The notes under the pieces are model-generated. The model was not told the origin of the DNA, did no database searches, and saw nothing but the letters and a program-made list of their open reading frames with translations. From positions 5,067,085-5,131,084 of the forward strand of contig OZ025880.1 in NCBI GenBank assembly GCA_964019415.1: a DNA stretch of 64,000 nt, in the 5' to 3' direction. The translations under genes and the position numbers were made by a program. Below are positions 38,601-47,959 of the stretch, in pieces (position 1 is the stretch's first letter; each line of letters starts with the position of its first letter). The DNA is from Ianthella basta (Eukaryota; Porifera; Demospongiae; Verongiida; Ianthellidae).

Positions 38601-41082
38601 GCACGAAAGATTCTTGGAGCTGAGTGGCAAGTAATTGTATACAACCATTACATCCCAAACATTGTGGGGCCAAGTGGACTGCAGCAGTTGAGACAATATG
38701 AGGGCTATGATTCCTCCGTTAACCCAGGTATTGTAAATTCGTTTGCCACTGCTGCATATCGGTTTGGACACTCACAAATAATGCCCATTTTCCCCCGTTT
38801 TGATGAGAACTGGGAAGAGATAAGCAATGGACACATCCCTCTCTTCCAGGCCTTTTCCTCTCCATTTCGTCTTGTCCAGGAAGGAGGCATTGACCCTCTC
38901 ATACGAGGGCTAATTTCAACTCCAGTGAAACTACGGGATGCCCAACAGGTTCTGACAACACAGGTGACGGAGCGACTGTTTGAGGAGTCAAACGATATAG
39001 GACTGGACCTTGGAGCTCTCAACATCCAACGTGGAAGAGACCATGGGATTCCTGGATACAACCAGTTCCGTTCTTACTGTAGCCTCAGTGCTGCAGAGAC
39101 ATTCGATGACCTTGCAACTGAGATTCCTGACCAAGAAATCCGAGATAAGTTGCAAACCCTTTATGGCCATCCGGACAATATTGATTTGATCGTAGGTGGA
39201 ATGTTGGAGGAAGTGGAGGAGGGTGGGCAGTTAGGACCTACCTTCAGATGCATCATCATGGACCAGTTCAAGAGACTTAGAGATGGAGATCGCTTCTGGT
39301 ACCAGAATCCAGGTGGGAAATTTTCCAGTGTATTTGAAGTTGGTTCTTAGCTTGATGACACATTCATATACTTTCCACATGCACTTTGTGCACTTGTGGG
39401 TTTAATGTTAATATTTTGATTACAATCAAACTTACGTAGTAAATAAACATTCTACTTTGTCCGATATGCCAGCGATGTCTGTTTTCCACTATCATTCAGT
39501 ATCAGTCCATTTCATCATCCTATCTCCAAACTTGTACATTAGCAATGCAATGGGAAGATATGGGTCCATGATACCAGAAGTGGTCACTTTAAAGAAATGT
39601 GTACCTACGTAGCTATTTGTATTTATGTATTACGCATGTCCCATGATCCATGCATCTTTCTTATAGGTGTGTTCACTCCTTTTCAAGTGGAAGAACTGCA
39701 GAAGGCCAACCTTGCTAAGATAATTTGTGCAAATGCAGATGATATCCAACAAGTACCACGTGATGTATTCATACTACAGAATGTTTCAGAGTTTGTGAAC
39801 TGCTCTGAAATTGAAGAAGTGAACCTCAATGCATGGAAGGAGTGTGACAGTGAGTGGGACATGGTGCCACCTCTCTATTACAGCATCTGTGTACTGGAGG
39901 GGCCCATTGTACAAATTAAATAACTGTGCTTTTCCACAAAGAGTGTCTAGCACATCTCTATGTATGTACTGGTGTACTGACTTCAGCGGTGGTTTGAATT
40001 CAAAGTGTCAGATATAAGGTGGTTCTATAGCAGTATACATTTCATGCATTGCTGGCTCTGATACGTGTAGTAGTGCCGAATGAGGCAGTCTAACATGTAT
40101 AAAGATGGTGTGTTACGATATGGAAGGTTGTAATTGGGACTATTATTTTTATTGACAATGTTTAACATGTAGCCAAGCTGACATGCTGTTGCTAAGGCTG
40201 AAGTGAATTTACTATCCAATCCTTTGTTTTGAAAACTGTCAAACACTTTAAGGCTTCACTCAATGACATGTGTGGCTCTGTCTTCATCTCTTGACAGAAT
40301 GCTCAGTGTACATACATCACAGAATGGCCGACTTGCTTAAAAATTAGAGTTTTAATCCATCAGATTCTAGATAAGATTTTAAGGGCTAGAAGTGTAATAA
40401 GAATTAAACAATAAAGTATGAGTGCCCTATTCATATTATCATGATATTTCACAAGAAAGCATTCAGCAAAGGGGTATAGATGCTTGCAGAGCCATGAGCA
40501 GATGAGCTGTTTGTTTGTGTCCACTTCATGCAGCGGCTGAAAGATGTTCCCAGTGTGAGTCCATGCGCAGCAAGCGAAGCACTGGGCTGTGGGAAGCCCC
40601 TGGCCCTGATGGTCTGGACATTCCCAATTTGGTCGTCCAGATGAATAGCTCCCTCCATTTGCTGAAGAAGCAATTCAGTAGCCTCAAGGAGTCACCTCAC
40701 AGATGCCGTTATGGCAATGAGGTGTACAACACTGGAGCAAAATGGTTTCCTACAAATTGTCTCTCATGCAGCTGCCAAGTGAGAAGGGTTGAGCAGTAAA
40801 GGAGTTGAGGGGTGGGTGTTTGGGGAATGGTTGATGATGTATGTGTTCTGAGAGTAGTGAGGAGTGGTGAGTTGAAGTGGACGCAAACATTGCTTGGGTG
40901 CATTGGAAACAGATAGCATGTGTCATTTAGTGCAAACATACATCAGCTCATGCTTACTGTTCACACATTCATGGGCATGCATGTATGTCTGCATATCTAT
41001 GCAATATCATGACACTGTGTATGTATTTCCTTTTTTTTCACTTCCCCAGAATGGGTACATTTCCTGTTCCCAAGACTGCTAA
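27173..41082 (+). CDS. Gene 3 (model): EMI-FN3(x6)-heme peroxidase-VWC protein
   Basis: The model joins signal peptide/EMI-like exons 27173-27291, 27360-27491 and 29506-29606; FN3 exons 31332-31628, 31814-32104, 32248-32544, 32728-33018, 33161-33457 and 33632-33922; peroxidase exons 37699-39312 and 39667-39849; and VWC exons 40534-40778 and 41050-41082. Phases match at every join: 2-2 inside EMI, phase 1 elsewhere, phase 0 before the last exon. The product would be a secreted peroxidase on an EMI/FN3 stalk, comparable in logic to peroxidasin (LRR-Ig-peroxidase-VWC) but with different N-terminal modules. The weak links are EMI to FN3, where a short alternative ending exists at 29703-29719, and FN3 to peroxidase, across an intron filled by a LINE. 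The peroxidase-VWC part is secure; the full chain is inference. Confidence 0.5.
28219..29050. mobile_element. Foldback/MITE element with long inverted repeats
   Basis: About 230 bases at each end (28219-28450 and about 28795-29050) are imperfect reverse complements. Inside each arm is a compact motif, CTGACTAAGG-CCTTCGGGCC-GAAAC (plus strand 28961-28985; minus strand 28288-28312). The centre holds a second, nested hairpin (28491-28540), a relative of which lies just outside the left arm (28186-28225). No coding capacity. It sits in an intron of the EMI-like exons. Confidence 0.7.
29607..31331 (+). other. Intron of gene 3 with ACC/GGT-rich minisatellites
   Basis: 29998-30206 is an inverted pair of ACC-rich and GGT-rich arms (ACAGTGCAAGTTGCAA and its complement). 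30680-31110 holds tandem ~75-base units containing ACCACATGTGCCAGTAGAG and CTAGTTGTTTGTAGAAGAAAG. Poly-His and poly-Trp ORFs here are repeat translation. No exon seen. Confidence 0.6.
30680..31110. repeat. Minisatellite, ~75-base units, cluster 1
   Basis: At least two clear adjacent units and two or three degenerate ones. Each combines an ACC-rich part, AGTGCAAGTAA, a CAGTAGAGTATGTG-type core and a GTTGTTTGTAGAAG part. Related sequence occurs at 29998-30206 and 34500-35040. Confidence 0.65.
31332..33922 (+). CDS. Three tandem FN3 pairs (a-b)x3 of gene 3
   Basis: Six single-exon FN3 domains, all phase 1-1. Type a (31332-31628, 32248-32544, 33161-33457) has VVTLSWTPP, NGDIIAYNVWYNQTLNCSGS and GLEEDTPYVFHVSA. 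Type b (31814-32104, 32728-33018, 33632-33922) has TSFTVSWQPLPACEKNGVI, GYTISVTKE and LTPFVTYGVRMSAS. The repeat unit is about 915 bases (a, intron, b, intron), and introns as well as exons are nearly identical, so the triplication is recent or kept uniform by gene conversion. Many N-x-S/T sites (NQT, NCS, NDS, NFS) suggest heavy N-glycosylation. These domains are not close to the A-D types of the other genes. Confidence 0.9.
33995..34070 (+). mobile_element. Possible tRNA-derived SINE head
   Basis: TAGCACAGTTG fits the pol III A-box consensus, and a partial B box (GGTTCTATC) follows about 35 bases later. No tail or target duplication was identified, so this is only a hint. Confidence 0.2.
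34500..35040. repeat. Minisatellite/ACC-rich cluster 2
   Basis: Repeated blocks combine (ACC)n runs with GTGCAAGTTA, ATGTGCACCAGTG and TGCCAGTGCAA. It is the same sequence family as at 30.0-31.1 kb, so the FN3 pairs are bracketed by related minisatellites. Confidence 0.65.
35041..37275 (+). mobile_element. Degenerate LINE (APE endonuclease + reverse transcriptase)
   Basis: Endonuclease remnants: DVVGVAETWL near 35185, LAVCYLPP near 35450, VVICGDFNSRF near 35675. RT remnants: AAFIDVSKAYDGV near 36480, GLRQGCVLSPLLFSLYINGL near 36665, LLFADDTSLF near 36785, and a C-terminal region with VLLYGAEAWGC near 37165. The reading frame is interrupted many times and parts are missing, so it is dead. Domain order fits an APE-type non-LTR retrotransposon of the CR1/L2/RTE-like groups; the clade is not fixed. 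It lies in the sense orientation in the intron before the peroxidase exon of gene 3. The 5' boundary is approximate. Confidence 0.8.
35470..35582. mobile_element. 113-bp MITE, perfect 19-bp TIRs, 9-bp target duplication
   Basis: The element starts TAGTCTCGTACCCAGACCC and ends with its exact reverse complement. TCCTCCAAT flanks it on both sides (35461-35469 and 35583-35591). A 9-bp duplication is typical of Mutator-like (MULE) elements. It interrupts the endonuclease region of the LINE, so it is younger than that insertion. Confidence 0.9.
37699..39312 (+). CDS. Animal heme peroxidase domain exon, gene 3
   Basis: A 1614-base exon, phase 1-1, covers nearly the whole domain. It starts SNTLSEC, then CTDSCLHSKYRSFDGTCNN as in peroxidasin. 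The distal site is QIGQFLDHDMDH (about residues 101-112), with the heme-linked Asp, distal His and Ca-ligand Asp of myeloperoxidase. FIDASMVYGS is the Ca-binding loop. GDTRVNEHIALTSMHTL keeps the distal Arg and the heme-ester Glu; the next residue is His, where MPO has its sulfonium-linked Met, so no Met bond is expected. REHNRIA, AAYRFGHSQI (proximal His) and ALNIQRGRDHGIPGYN follow. All catalytic residues are present, so it should be active, using H2O2 to oxidise halide or tyrosine outside the cell. Confidence 0.95.
39667..39849 (+). CDS. Peroxidase C-terminal exon, gene 3
   Basis: Continues from the previous exon (FWYQNPG then VFTPFQVEELQKANLAKIIC) with CANADDIQQVPRDVF, matching the end of peroxidasin/MPO domains (VFS..Q...I....L.RI.CDN). 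Ends at a GTGAGT donor after KECD in phase 1. If unspliced, the frame runs on to a stop at about 39923. Confidence 0.9.
40534..41082 (+). CDS. C-terminal VWC domain, gene 3 (two exons)
   Basis: Exon 40534-40778 encodes a linker (AERCSQCESMRSKRS ... LLKKQFSSL) then CRYGNEVYNTGAKWFPTNC and CSCQ, the first half of a VWC domain. The last exon, 41050-41082, gives NGYISCSQDC and TAA, completing the Cys pattern. Peroxidasins end in the same way with a VWC module. The LLKKQFSSL stretch before VWC may form a short helix, perhaps for oligomerisation (inference). Confidence 0.85.
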
Positions 41083-41144
41083 GGCAATTAAGCCACATGC
41101 AGGACACACATAGCTAGTGCTACCCCTATTGTACTATTGTATGT

Positions 41145-41150
41145 AATAAA
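41145..41150 (+). promoter_or_regulatory. Polyadenylation signal of gene 3
   Basis: AATAAA lies 63 bases after the TAA stop at 41082. The gene 4 copy reads TGAATAACA at this place and lacks the exact hexamer. Confidence 0.6.
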
Positions 41151-41290
41151 TATACACAGTATGACATCTCTGATTAGCTGTTTCTACAAAATAAACTCCC
41201 AATAAGCTTAGTTTCAGATAACATGCATTTGGCACTCTATATAATATTATAGATTTTTGCCATCACTGAAATCTTTGTATGCTCATTGAC

Positions 41291-42319
41291 TGACATTATT
41301 GGGGCGAGCGAAGCGAAGCCCTCTCTTCTGGATGGTACGAAACCGGAAGTTTTGGTACGTCATAGCATTGCTCAATAGTTTTTGGTACATTGCGTTTGTG
41401 CAATACTTTACCATATATGGTAGGTTGGTCGCATTGAGCAATAGTTTTGGGTAGGTGGGTGTTTGCATGCTGTCTCTTCTAGCGGAATCAGCAGTCTGCA
41501 AGGCCGACTTCTACGACCTGGGGGGGTGCTGGTGGTCTGGAGCTGAAGCTCATGATTCAAGATCCATGATTATGGGATGTTTCAAGCTCAAGCTCAAGCC
41601 CAGGCCATGGCAGAAAATGTTTCAGTGGCAGCACCCCCCTAGCAACAAACAGCCCCACTGAACAAATAACAAACTGATTTACTGTATGTGTATCAGTCTA
41701 TCTGTGTTGTTTGTACTATTAATGTATTGTGGGTGCCTGGAAGAGTAGCCTTCTGGCTAAAGGTTCCCCACATTAAATAAGATCAATTACTATTACAGTT
41801 TTGGCAGTTGCCTGTACAAGGGCTGGACGGACCAGGTGCGAAGTGTGCTGCTCCTTTCATATAGTTAAAGTCTCTTACGCTTGCTTGCTAGAGCCGCCTC
41901 TGTGATGGACTACTTTTGTCTCTTGCGCAATTGCAATTCGCAGTCTTTGGTGCCGGCTTTTAGTGTTTCACACACCTTACTCTTCTGCTGGACAGGTGAC
42001 TGTCAGGATAGTGAGGGTGAACTGGACAGTTTAGCCATACAAGGACTGTATGGGTCAGGTGGGAGATGTGCTGTTGCTATGATAGTTAAGTTCTCTTACT
42101 CTTGCTGGCTATTTCATGGTTCACCTATAGGCATAGTCTGAGGGTAGACTAGGTGCACGTGACTGGAGAGGGACTGGTGAGGAATTGGAAGGAAGCCTGA
42201 GAGGGCAAGGGGACAGGTAAGCAGTGTGGCATAGACCTGCTGCTTAGCTGGCTATATTGCTGGAGTTGCTTGGGCAATATTTAGCACACCGCGGCTGCCA
42301 GTTTCCGGCTGTTCAGATG
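41291..42319. other. Spacer after gene 3
   Basis: Unlike the equivalent place after gene 4, so probably inserted sequence. Partial internal repeats occur (TAAAGTCTCTTACGCTTGC near 41866 and TAAGTTCTCTTACTCTTGC near 42087). No coding region is supported. Confidence 0.4.
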
Positions 42320-42501
42320 TACAGTCGATTTCAGAATGCTTGGCCAAAATGGCAAATGGCAAACGGTGTGACGTCACAGCAAATGGCAATACTGAACAAT
42401 AGGTGTGACGTAATAGCAAGCAGCAAAACTAATAGTGACGTCATGCCGTTTAGCCGTTCTGCCATTTGCCATTTTGGCCAACCATTCTGAAATTGGCTGT
42501 A
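42320..42501. mobile_element. 178-bp MITE flanked by TA (Tc1/mariner-type)
   Basis: Inverted ends of about 40 bases contain ATTTCAGAATG and TTGGCCAAAATGGCAAATGGC and its complement. TA on each side (42320-42321, 42500-42501) suits a Tc1/mariner target duplication. Copies of GTGACGTCA lie inside. Non-coding. Confidence 0.7.
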
Positions 42502-42505
42502 GTCT

Positions 42506-42545
42506 CAATCGTACCCAGACCCCACCCATCCGCCGGCTGGTAATA
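42506..42545. mobile_element. Fragment of the 35470-type MITE
   Basis: TCGTACCCAGACCCCACC followed by a GCCGGC stretch matches the left end of the 113-bp MITE with small changes. No right end seen. Confidence 0.5.
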
Positions 42546-42829
42546 TTATTAGACAGAATGCAGTACAACTAATTTTTAACTAAATCCTGATTGCAATTGT
42601 ACGCATGTGTGCATGTATGTTCTTGATAATATAAATAACATTGAGAACAAAAATAAAATAAACTTCACGCTCGTCCCCACAATGCCTTGCATTCGACTAG
42701 TTAGAATTCAGTATAATAGTTTGTTTGCATTTAGACTCATCCTTTGATAATGATCAGCATGCCACAATGGGACTTGGCCTTTACTACATCGGCACTTTTA
42801 GCTCCTATGATCATCACACACGAGAAATG

Positions 42830-43390
42830 CATAAGTGGCACATGAAAAGGAGTGCATTTGTCACTTGTCATATACATACATATAGCTGCAGGCCATGGCC
42901 AAATGCTACAAACTATCATAGGTCTAACATTGCACGTATATACACACTCCAACTCTTGTGAACAAGCAGAGGGGCAAGATCAAGGTCTCATCCCACATGC
43001 ATTGCATAGTTGGGTCAGCAGTCCCTGGGTATATAGCTATGTACATGGATTGAGGCACAACCTGAGTCTGGTTAGTCTTCAACTGAACTCACTCCCATGC
43101 AGATGTAAAGACATATACTGACATGAAAACATGCATGCCCAAGAGCGAACACCCAACAGCCACTATCACTTGTAGCCTAGTACCTACAGTGTCGTCTCAT
43201 TCTAGTCTATCTATCCCAGCGTTGTTGGTTATCTCATGTATTGTCTGTGTATGATGTGTAACTCTACAATCTTACTTCACATATTTCGTACCCTACACCA
43301 GTAGTTGTGGAGTTGCAGGTCCTCTATAGTGAAAACAACACATGTAGCACGCATGCAGTGACCTCTCCAACTACCACCTTACTATAAGAA
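42830..43390. repeat. Diverged duplicate of the spacer at 56735-57250
   Basis: Shared islands include GGCACATGAAAAGGAGTGCA / GGTACATGAAAAGGAATGCA, a GCAAGATCAAGGT stretch and the CTGTGTCTGGTTAG-like end. The duplication therefore once extended past the peroxidase genes into the flank of the next gene. Confidence 0.5.
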
Positions 43391-43439
43391 TACATTATTC
43401 CCCATGGCTTTTGATCCGGTAACTACAGCATTGCATCCA

Positions 43440-45118
43440 GGCAGGCAGGACAAGAGTAGTGCCACCACATGAAAAGGAACACACTACTACAGCAATGTGT
43501 ACCAAGGAATTCCTTGCTACTAATTGCATTAGTTCATGTGTAGTAAGTGCATACATACGTACACTTGTACTCCGTTCTACATTGTGTTCGGAAGAGAAGC
43601 TATTTTATCAATACAACTGTGCGAGAAAGAGAATGATGATAACACTGCAAGAATGCCTGACAGTGACAACACAGTAGCAGTGCCTGACAGTGACATGAAA
43701 GGAGTGCCTGATGATGACAGTACAGCAGCAAAGCCTGACAGTGACAGCTCAGCAGAAATGCCTAACAGTGAGAACACCTCTGCTACTGTATCACAACGGC
43801 TAGAGCATTTAAAGAAAAAGAAAAGTTTGTTCCCACTGGCCCATCCCGGGACCTAGCTGTTGCAGACCGCACTAGCACCTCCATCAATCTCACCTGGAGT
43901 GACCCTGCACCAGATAGGATCAATGACAGAGATGGAGCCACTGGGTTTGAAGTGAGGAGGAATGGACAGCGAGTGACCACAGTCACAGACAGGACCTACA
44001 CCTTCACTGGACTCAGTGTAGCAACTAGATATTAATTTGAAGTCCTGGCCATAAATGAACAAGGCACTGCTCCTGACAACCATGCTGCTGAACTGAACTG
44101 CATCTGGAGGTATGCAGAGAAAAGCCTGCAGGTGTGCATACACTAATTCAAATTTAATACCAAACTGATGTGTTTATTGAAAGTTATGGTGAATAGATTT
44201 GGGTAATCATGAGTTCTCTGCTGTATTTCTTATAGTCCCCAACCCCCAAGCATTGCGACCGGTCTTCCCCAGGTTCTCCCTCACCTACCTGGTGAGGAGG
44301 GACCCAGAGTCCTGCGCAGGTGACATCGTTGGTGTGCAAATCCGCTACCTAATTGATTGTCTTCCACTTAACATCCCTGAGTTAGGTAGTGGTGTGCATA
44401 AATTCTCCATCTTTGGCATCAAGGGCAGTGAGGGAAAGACACACAGCATCAGTCTGGGACCTAGGACCTCAGCAGGATGGGGAAACTACAGCGCACCAGT
44501 GGAATTCGTCTTTAGACCATTGGTGAAGCAGTAGCTACACCAGGCAGGATTCAATGGGTGGGAGGGGGGGGGGGGGGGGGAGATGCAGTGCAAATGGAGG
44601 CGTCATTTTACCCTGGCTCCTATATTGCATTATAATCAAACTTAGAGGCCCATCATTTTTTCTTGTCAGACAGGATTCCCGTTTCCCCATTGGAGGCATG
44701 TACTCTTGGGCACTGAACCTTGCAAACATTTTCATGCAAAACAGAACACTGCAGGTGTATAAGCTGTATAGTGCTGGAGGAAGCACGTGTCGTGTAGAGT
44801 GTTACAGCTAGGCCCTACACTGATGCTTCTGTTCTATAGTGCATACCCATTCCTGTTTGTCTCTTGCAGTGGAGATTACTCTGAATGCACTAGGCTGCAA
44901 CACAATGATGTTCAGCTACACTCTCAACCCAATTCCTGATGGTGGTAATGAGGCCACTCTATCCTTTTTTGAGGTAAATTACCAGCTAATCCTTGGAGAA
45001 AGTGAAAAAGAGACCAGAAGTGTTACACTGAATGGCAATGCCATTGAGGGAGTCATGTGCCTCTCAGGCCTCACTCCTGACACACCCTACCGTGTCAACT
45101 ACTGTGTAAAAGTTGATA
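43440..45118 (+). pseudogene. Decayed FN3 cassette (D tail, B, C, D)
   Basis: 43440-43541 is the tail of a terminal D exon (SRTRVVPPHEKE, LATNCISSC). 43830-44109 is a B domain without an acceptor, with a frame-disrupting change at the usual TSYDF site and a small deletion near its end. C (44236-44524) keeps SLTYLV and GIKGSEGKTH but has lost one base in the final RPIG codons. D (44870-45118) is intact until VKVD, where it breaks off into the 5'-flank repeat of a first exon, a duplication junction. No A domain is present. It cannot encode a normal cassette. Confidence 0.8.
43653..43790 (+). repeat. Short tandem repeat encoding acidic PDSD units
   Basis: Five units of about 27-30 bases read MPDSDNTVAV, PDSDMKGV, PDDDSTAAK, PDSDSSAEM and PNSENTSA in an open frame (43536-43856) that runs into the decayed B exon. 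It may be a former linker exon or a non-coding minisatellite; splice sites are unclear. Confidence 0.5.
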
Positions 45119-45400
45119 TCAGCAATAATTATATATATCTAATTACATTACCACACACCAGAAGCTATTGCAGACAGAATTAGCTGGAATTGGTGGGCAA
45201 TTCTCAAGAGCCATGTAAAACGTTGATGGCTTTTCCGTATGCAGTAGTCTAAAGGCAGCAGCTTGTATATAGCACTTTGTGTGTATTGAGACTGGGGTAA
45301 GTTGGCAAGCTGTGGAGGTAGCTATGATGCCGACTGGGGTGTCATGCCTCCTTCTTCTGGCTCTCTCTTGAGTTGCATCCACACAAAGTAAGTACACATA
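45119..45400 (+). pseudogene. Dead signal-peptide exon (type alpha)
   Basis: Sequence from about 45119 matches the flank before the first exons at 10797 and 20922, including TATATAGCACTTTG. The exon (45324-45387) reads MMPTGVSCLLLLALS and then TGA, where the others have Gly. It sits directly on the broken D exon. Confidence 0.75.
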
Positions 45401-45612
45401 TGGCCATGGGATGAGCCTAGTGTGATTAACAGTGGGAAGGGAAGTTGTCAGTTGCTTCCCCAGCTGATTAACTTAATTTTGTATACTACGCACCAGAAGC
45501 CATTTACAAACCCAATTAGCTGCACTTTGCTGGCAATTCCCAAAGCCATATACAAGCATACTACAGTTAGTGATTGAAACTTGGGATTAGCTGTCAAGCT
45601 GTCGAGATAGCC

Positions 45613-45676
45613 ATGATGAACACTTGGCTATTGTGCCTCCTCCTTCTGGCTCTCTCTGGAGTTGCAACCGCACAAA
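45613..45676 (+). CDS. Signal-peptide exon (type beta), possible alternative start of gene 4
   Basis: An intact first exon, MMNTWLLCLLLLALSGVATAQ, with a GTAAGC donor in phase 1. No FN3 exon lies between it and the next first exon at 47960. It is either an alternative first exon of gene 4 or an orphan left by duplication. Confidence 0.45.
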
Positions 45677-46337
45677 GTAAGCACATGCACTACCATAAGA
45701 CAGGCCCAGTGTGGTTAGCAGGAGAGATTTAAGGTGCTGCAAGTTGCCCTGCCCTATAGTAGAATTGCAACGTTGTACAGTCATCCGAAACTTATGTAAG
45801 TAACATGAACAGTGATATATATGTTATGCACAGGTTGGAGGTCTGCGCGTAACATATAAACATATACACCGATATAAGAATTTATAAAGTACCCAGCAAT
45901 GTATCAGAATTTGGTCAGATATGAGACACTGGTTCTCAGCAATCTTACTCCTCTAAGAAACAGACTATGAACTTTCAATGCTAATGATCACTTTGATATT
46001 GTAACAGTACGTGCTGAGTGTGGCTTCTTGTCATGTGACTGTCACTAGTCTTTGTATGTGTTGATTCTATGAATGTATTTTCTGTGGCGCAGGCCGTGAA
46101 CACCGCTTTGTCTTGTTATGTTGTCTTGTATCCTATATAAGTGCCTGTACTCAGTTTGTGATTGCCTTAGTACTCAGTGCAGTTGCCCAGTGTACCTGCG
46201 ACCGTACGCGTTGCGTGCACACTCCCTCACAGCGATCAGCCACGATTACAATTTCCACAGTAAATTAAAGCATCTAGATGTGTAGTAACCTGCGAATGAT
46301 GTAACCTGTGTGTATAATCTTGCATGGAATAGTAATT

Positions 46338-46556
46338 GTTGCAGGAAGAAATTCTTAAGTGTAAACACAGCTACGCTGTTGGAAGAAGGCCACGTCCAAA
46401 GACAGGCACGATGGAAGAAGGCTAAGTCTGAAGATCTCTTTGGCAACGCGTCGCCAAGACACAACTGGCGTCGTTACTGTCCGTAGACCTTTGAAACGAC
46501 GTGGCCTTCTTCCAACGGCCTAGCTGTGTTTACACTTAAGAATTTCTTCCTGCAAC
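46338..46556. mobile_element. 219-bp foldback MITE
   Basis: Arms of about 59 bases (46338-46396 and 46498-46556) are near-perfect reverse complements, starting GTTGCAGGAAGAAATTC. The paralogous segment near 23860 lacks the element, which gives an empty site for comparison. Non-coding. Confidence 0.8.
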
Positions 46557-46849
46557 TGTTCTTCACGCAGCGATTAACTCTGTAATTAGCAATGGAAATG
46601 TAACTTACCTGCTTATTGAGTGTGTCTTATTGATTGTACCTTAAGTTAGACTCATTCACCTGCACCTGTACGCATGTGCAGTTTTTGTTACCTCATGTCT
46701 TTACAGTGGTTGCTAGGTTTGGCTTGTTTTCATGCATGGCTGGTTGTGTTGTTTGAATCATAGATTGTTGAACGCGTGCAAAGTTATTGCATCATGACTG
46801 AAGTTGATACTACAAATGTGAACTCAGAAATGGAATGCTATGAACATAC

Positions 46850-47640
46850 ATGAAAACAATATAGGGGTGCCTTTGGCCCAAAAATTTCTATCACTCCGAC
46901 AGCTCCGCAGGGTGCTGTGCCAATGGTTGAACTTCACACCAGAGCACTTGTGAATCTAGCAATACCTGTAGCCTCCTGACAGCCTCAGTCCTAAATGAAG
47001 CAGTATATTTCCAGCTGTGCAAATGTGAGCCTGTGGTAGCTGGTGCAGTAGTGGACCATGTAATCCTACAGGGTTTGCAACTAGTTTAATGCATGCATTC
47101 AGTGGCTATTAAGTGTATAACCTTTTTAGGATGCCGAAGACACCCCTATACTGTTTTCAGATAATATTCGTATCGCTTCATTTTAGTAATCATGTATATT
47201 ATGTATTTCTGTCATTGCGAATGGTGGCGCTCACATCGTTATTTACAAAGCTTATAATCATCTCTTCGTCTCCGAATCAAACAAAATGTGGTCACGGACA
47301 TATTTTAATAGAGTGATACTAATAAAAAGCCTAGGTAAAGACTCTTCTGCGAGATACAGCTCCAATTACGAAGACATACATTTTAAAATGGTCTCACTCG
47401 GCACTATCTATTTAGTAAGCCTAGAATCATCTTTCTTCATACGTATTTTGTCATGTATCCAAATACCGCAAAGAGTTTCTAGATCATGTTTAAGTAACAG
47501 CATTGTAGTGGGAAGCTTACCTAACTGTCTATTGTATCTTGATGCATCTTTTAGGCCATCAGCAATGCTGCACCCCCAACTATCTGATTTATTGAACATA
47601 CACGGTGCTAACTTGTGTATTATTATGGCAGTGATACTTG
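46850..47640. other. Insertion in the duplicated 5' module, origin unknown
   Basis: The paralogous stretch near 23080 lacks most of this. 46909-47000 resembles the intronic repeat at 37310-37400. 47100-47640 has moderately long ORFs on both strands (for instance minus 47408-47599) but no recognised domain; it may be part of an old transposon. Confidence 0.35.
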
Positions 47641-47959
47641 TCTAACTAGCTACGTGTGTGGCAATCTTTTGTGTATTTTAGGCCTGCGTAAATAGCCAGA
47701 CATGCTGTCTCACCTGCCAACAAAGGGCCTACCCCCTCCCCCCCTTGGCTGATTAACTCAATTTTGTAAACTGTCTATTATATTACTATACACCAGAAGC
47801 CATTTACAAACCCAATTAGCTGCACTTTGCTGGCAATTCCCAAAGCCATACAAGCATACTACAGCTTATTCTTCATGGAGCAGCGTGAATAGGCAGTTGT
47901 CCTGGTGAAGTTAGTGATTGAGACTTGGGATTAGCTGCCAAGCTGTCGAGATAGCCGTG

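Larger units (their letters stand above)
37282..41290 (+). repeat. Segmental duplication block, copy 1 (peroxidase-VWC)
   Basis: Matches 51663-55616 along its whole length: intron, both peroxidase exons, VWC exons and about 200 bases of 3' flank. The left edge lies immediately after LINE sequence here and immediately after the FN3-D exon in the other copy. The right edge is near GTATGCTCATTGA. Confidence 0.85.

Noticed and set aside
38033-39170. Antisense ORFs over the peroxidase exons
   Set aside because: Shadows of a strongly supported + strand coding exon, repeated in the second copy for the same reason.
47113-47645. Overlapping ORFs on both strands, possible inserted gene
   Set aside because: No recognisable domain; treated only as an insertion of unknown origin.
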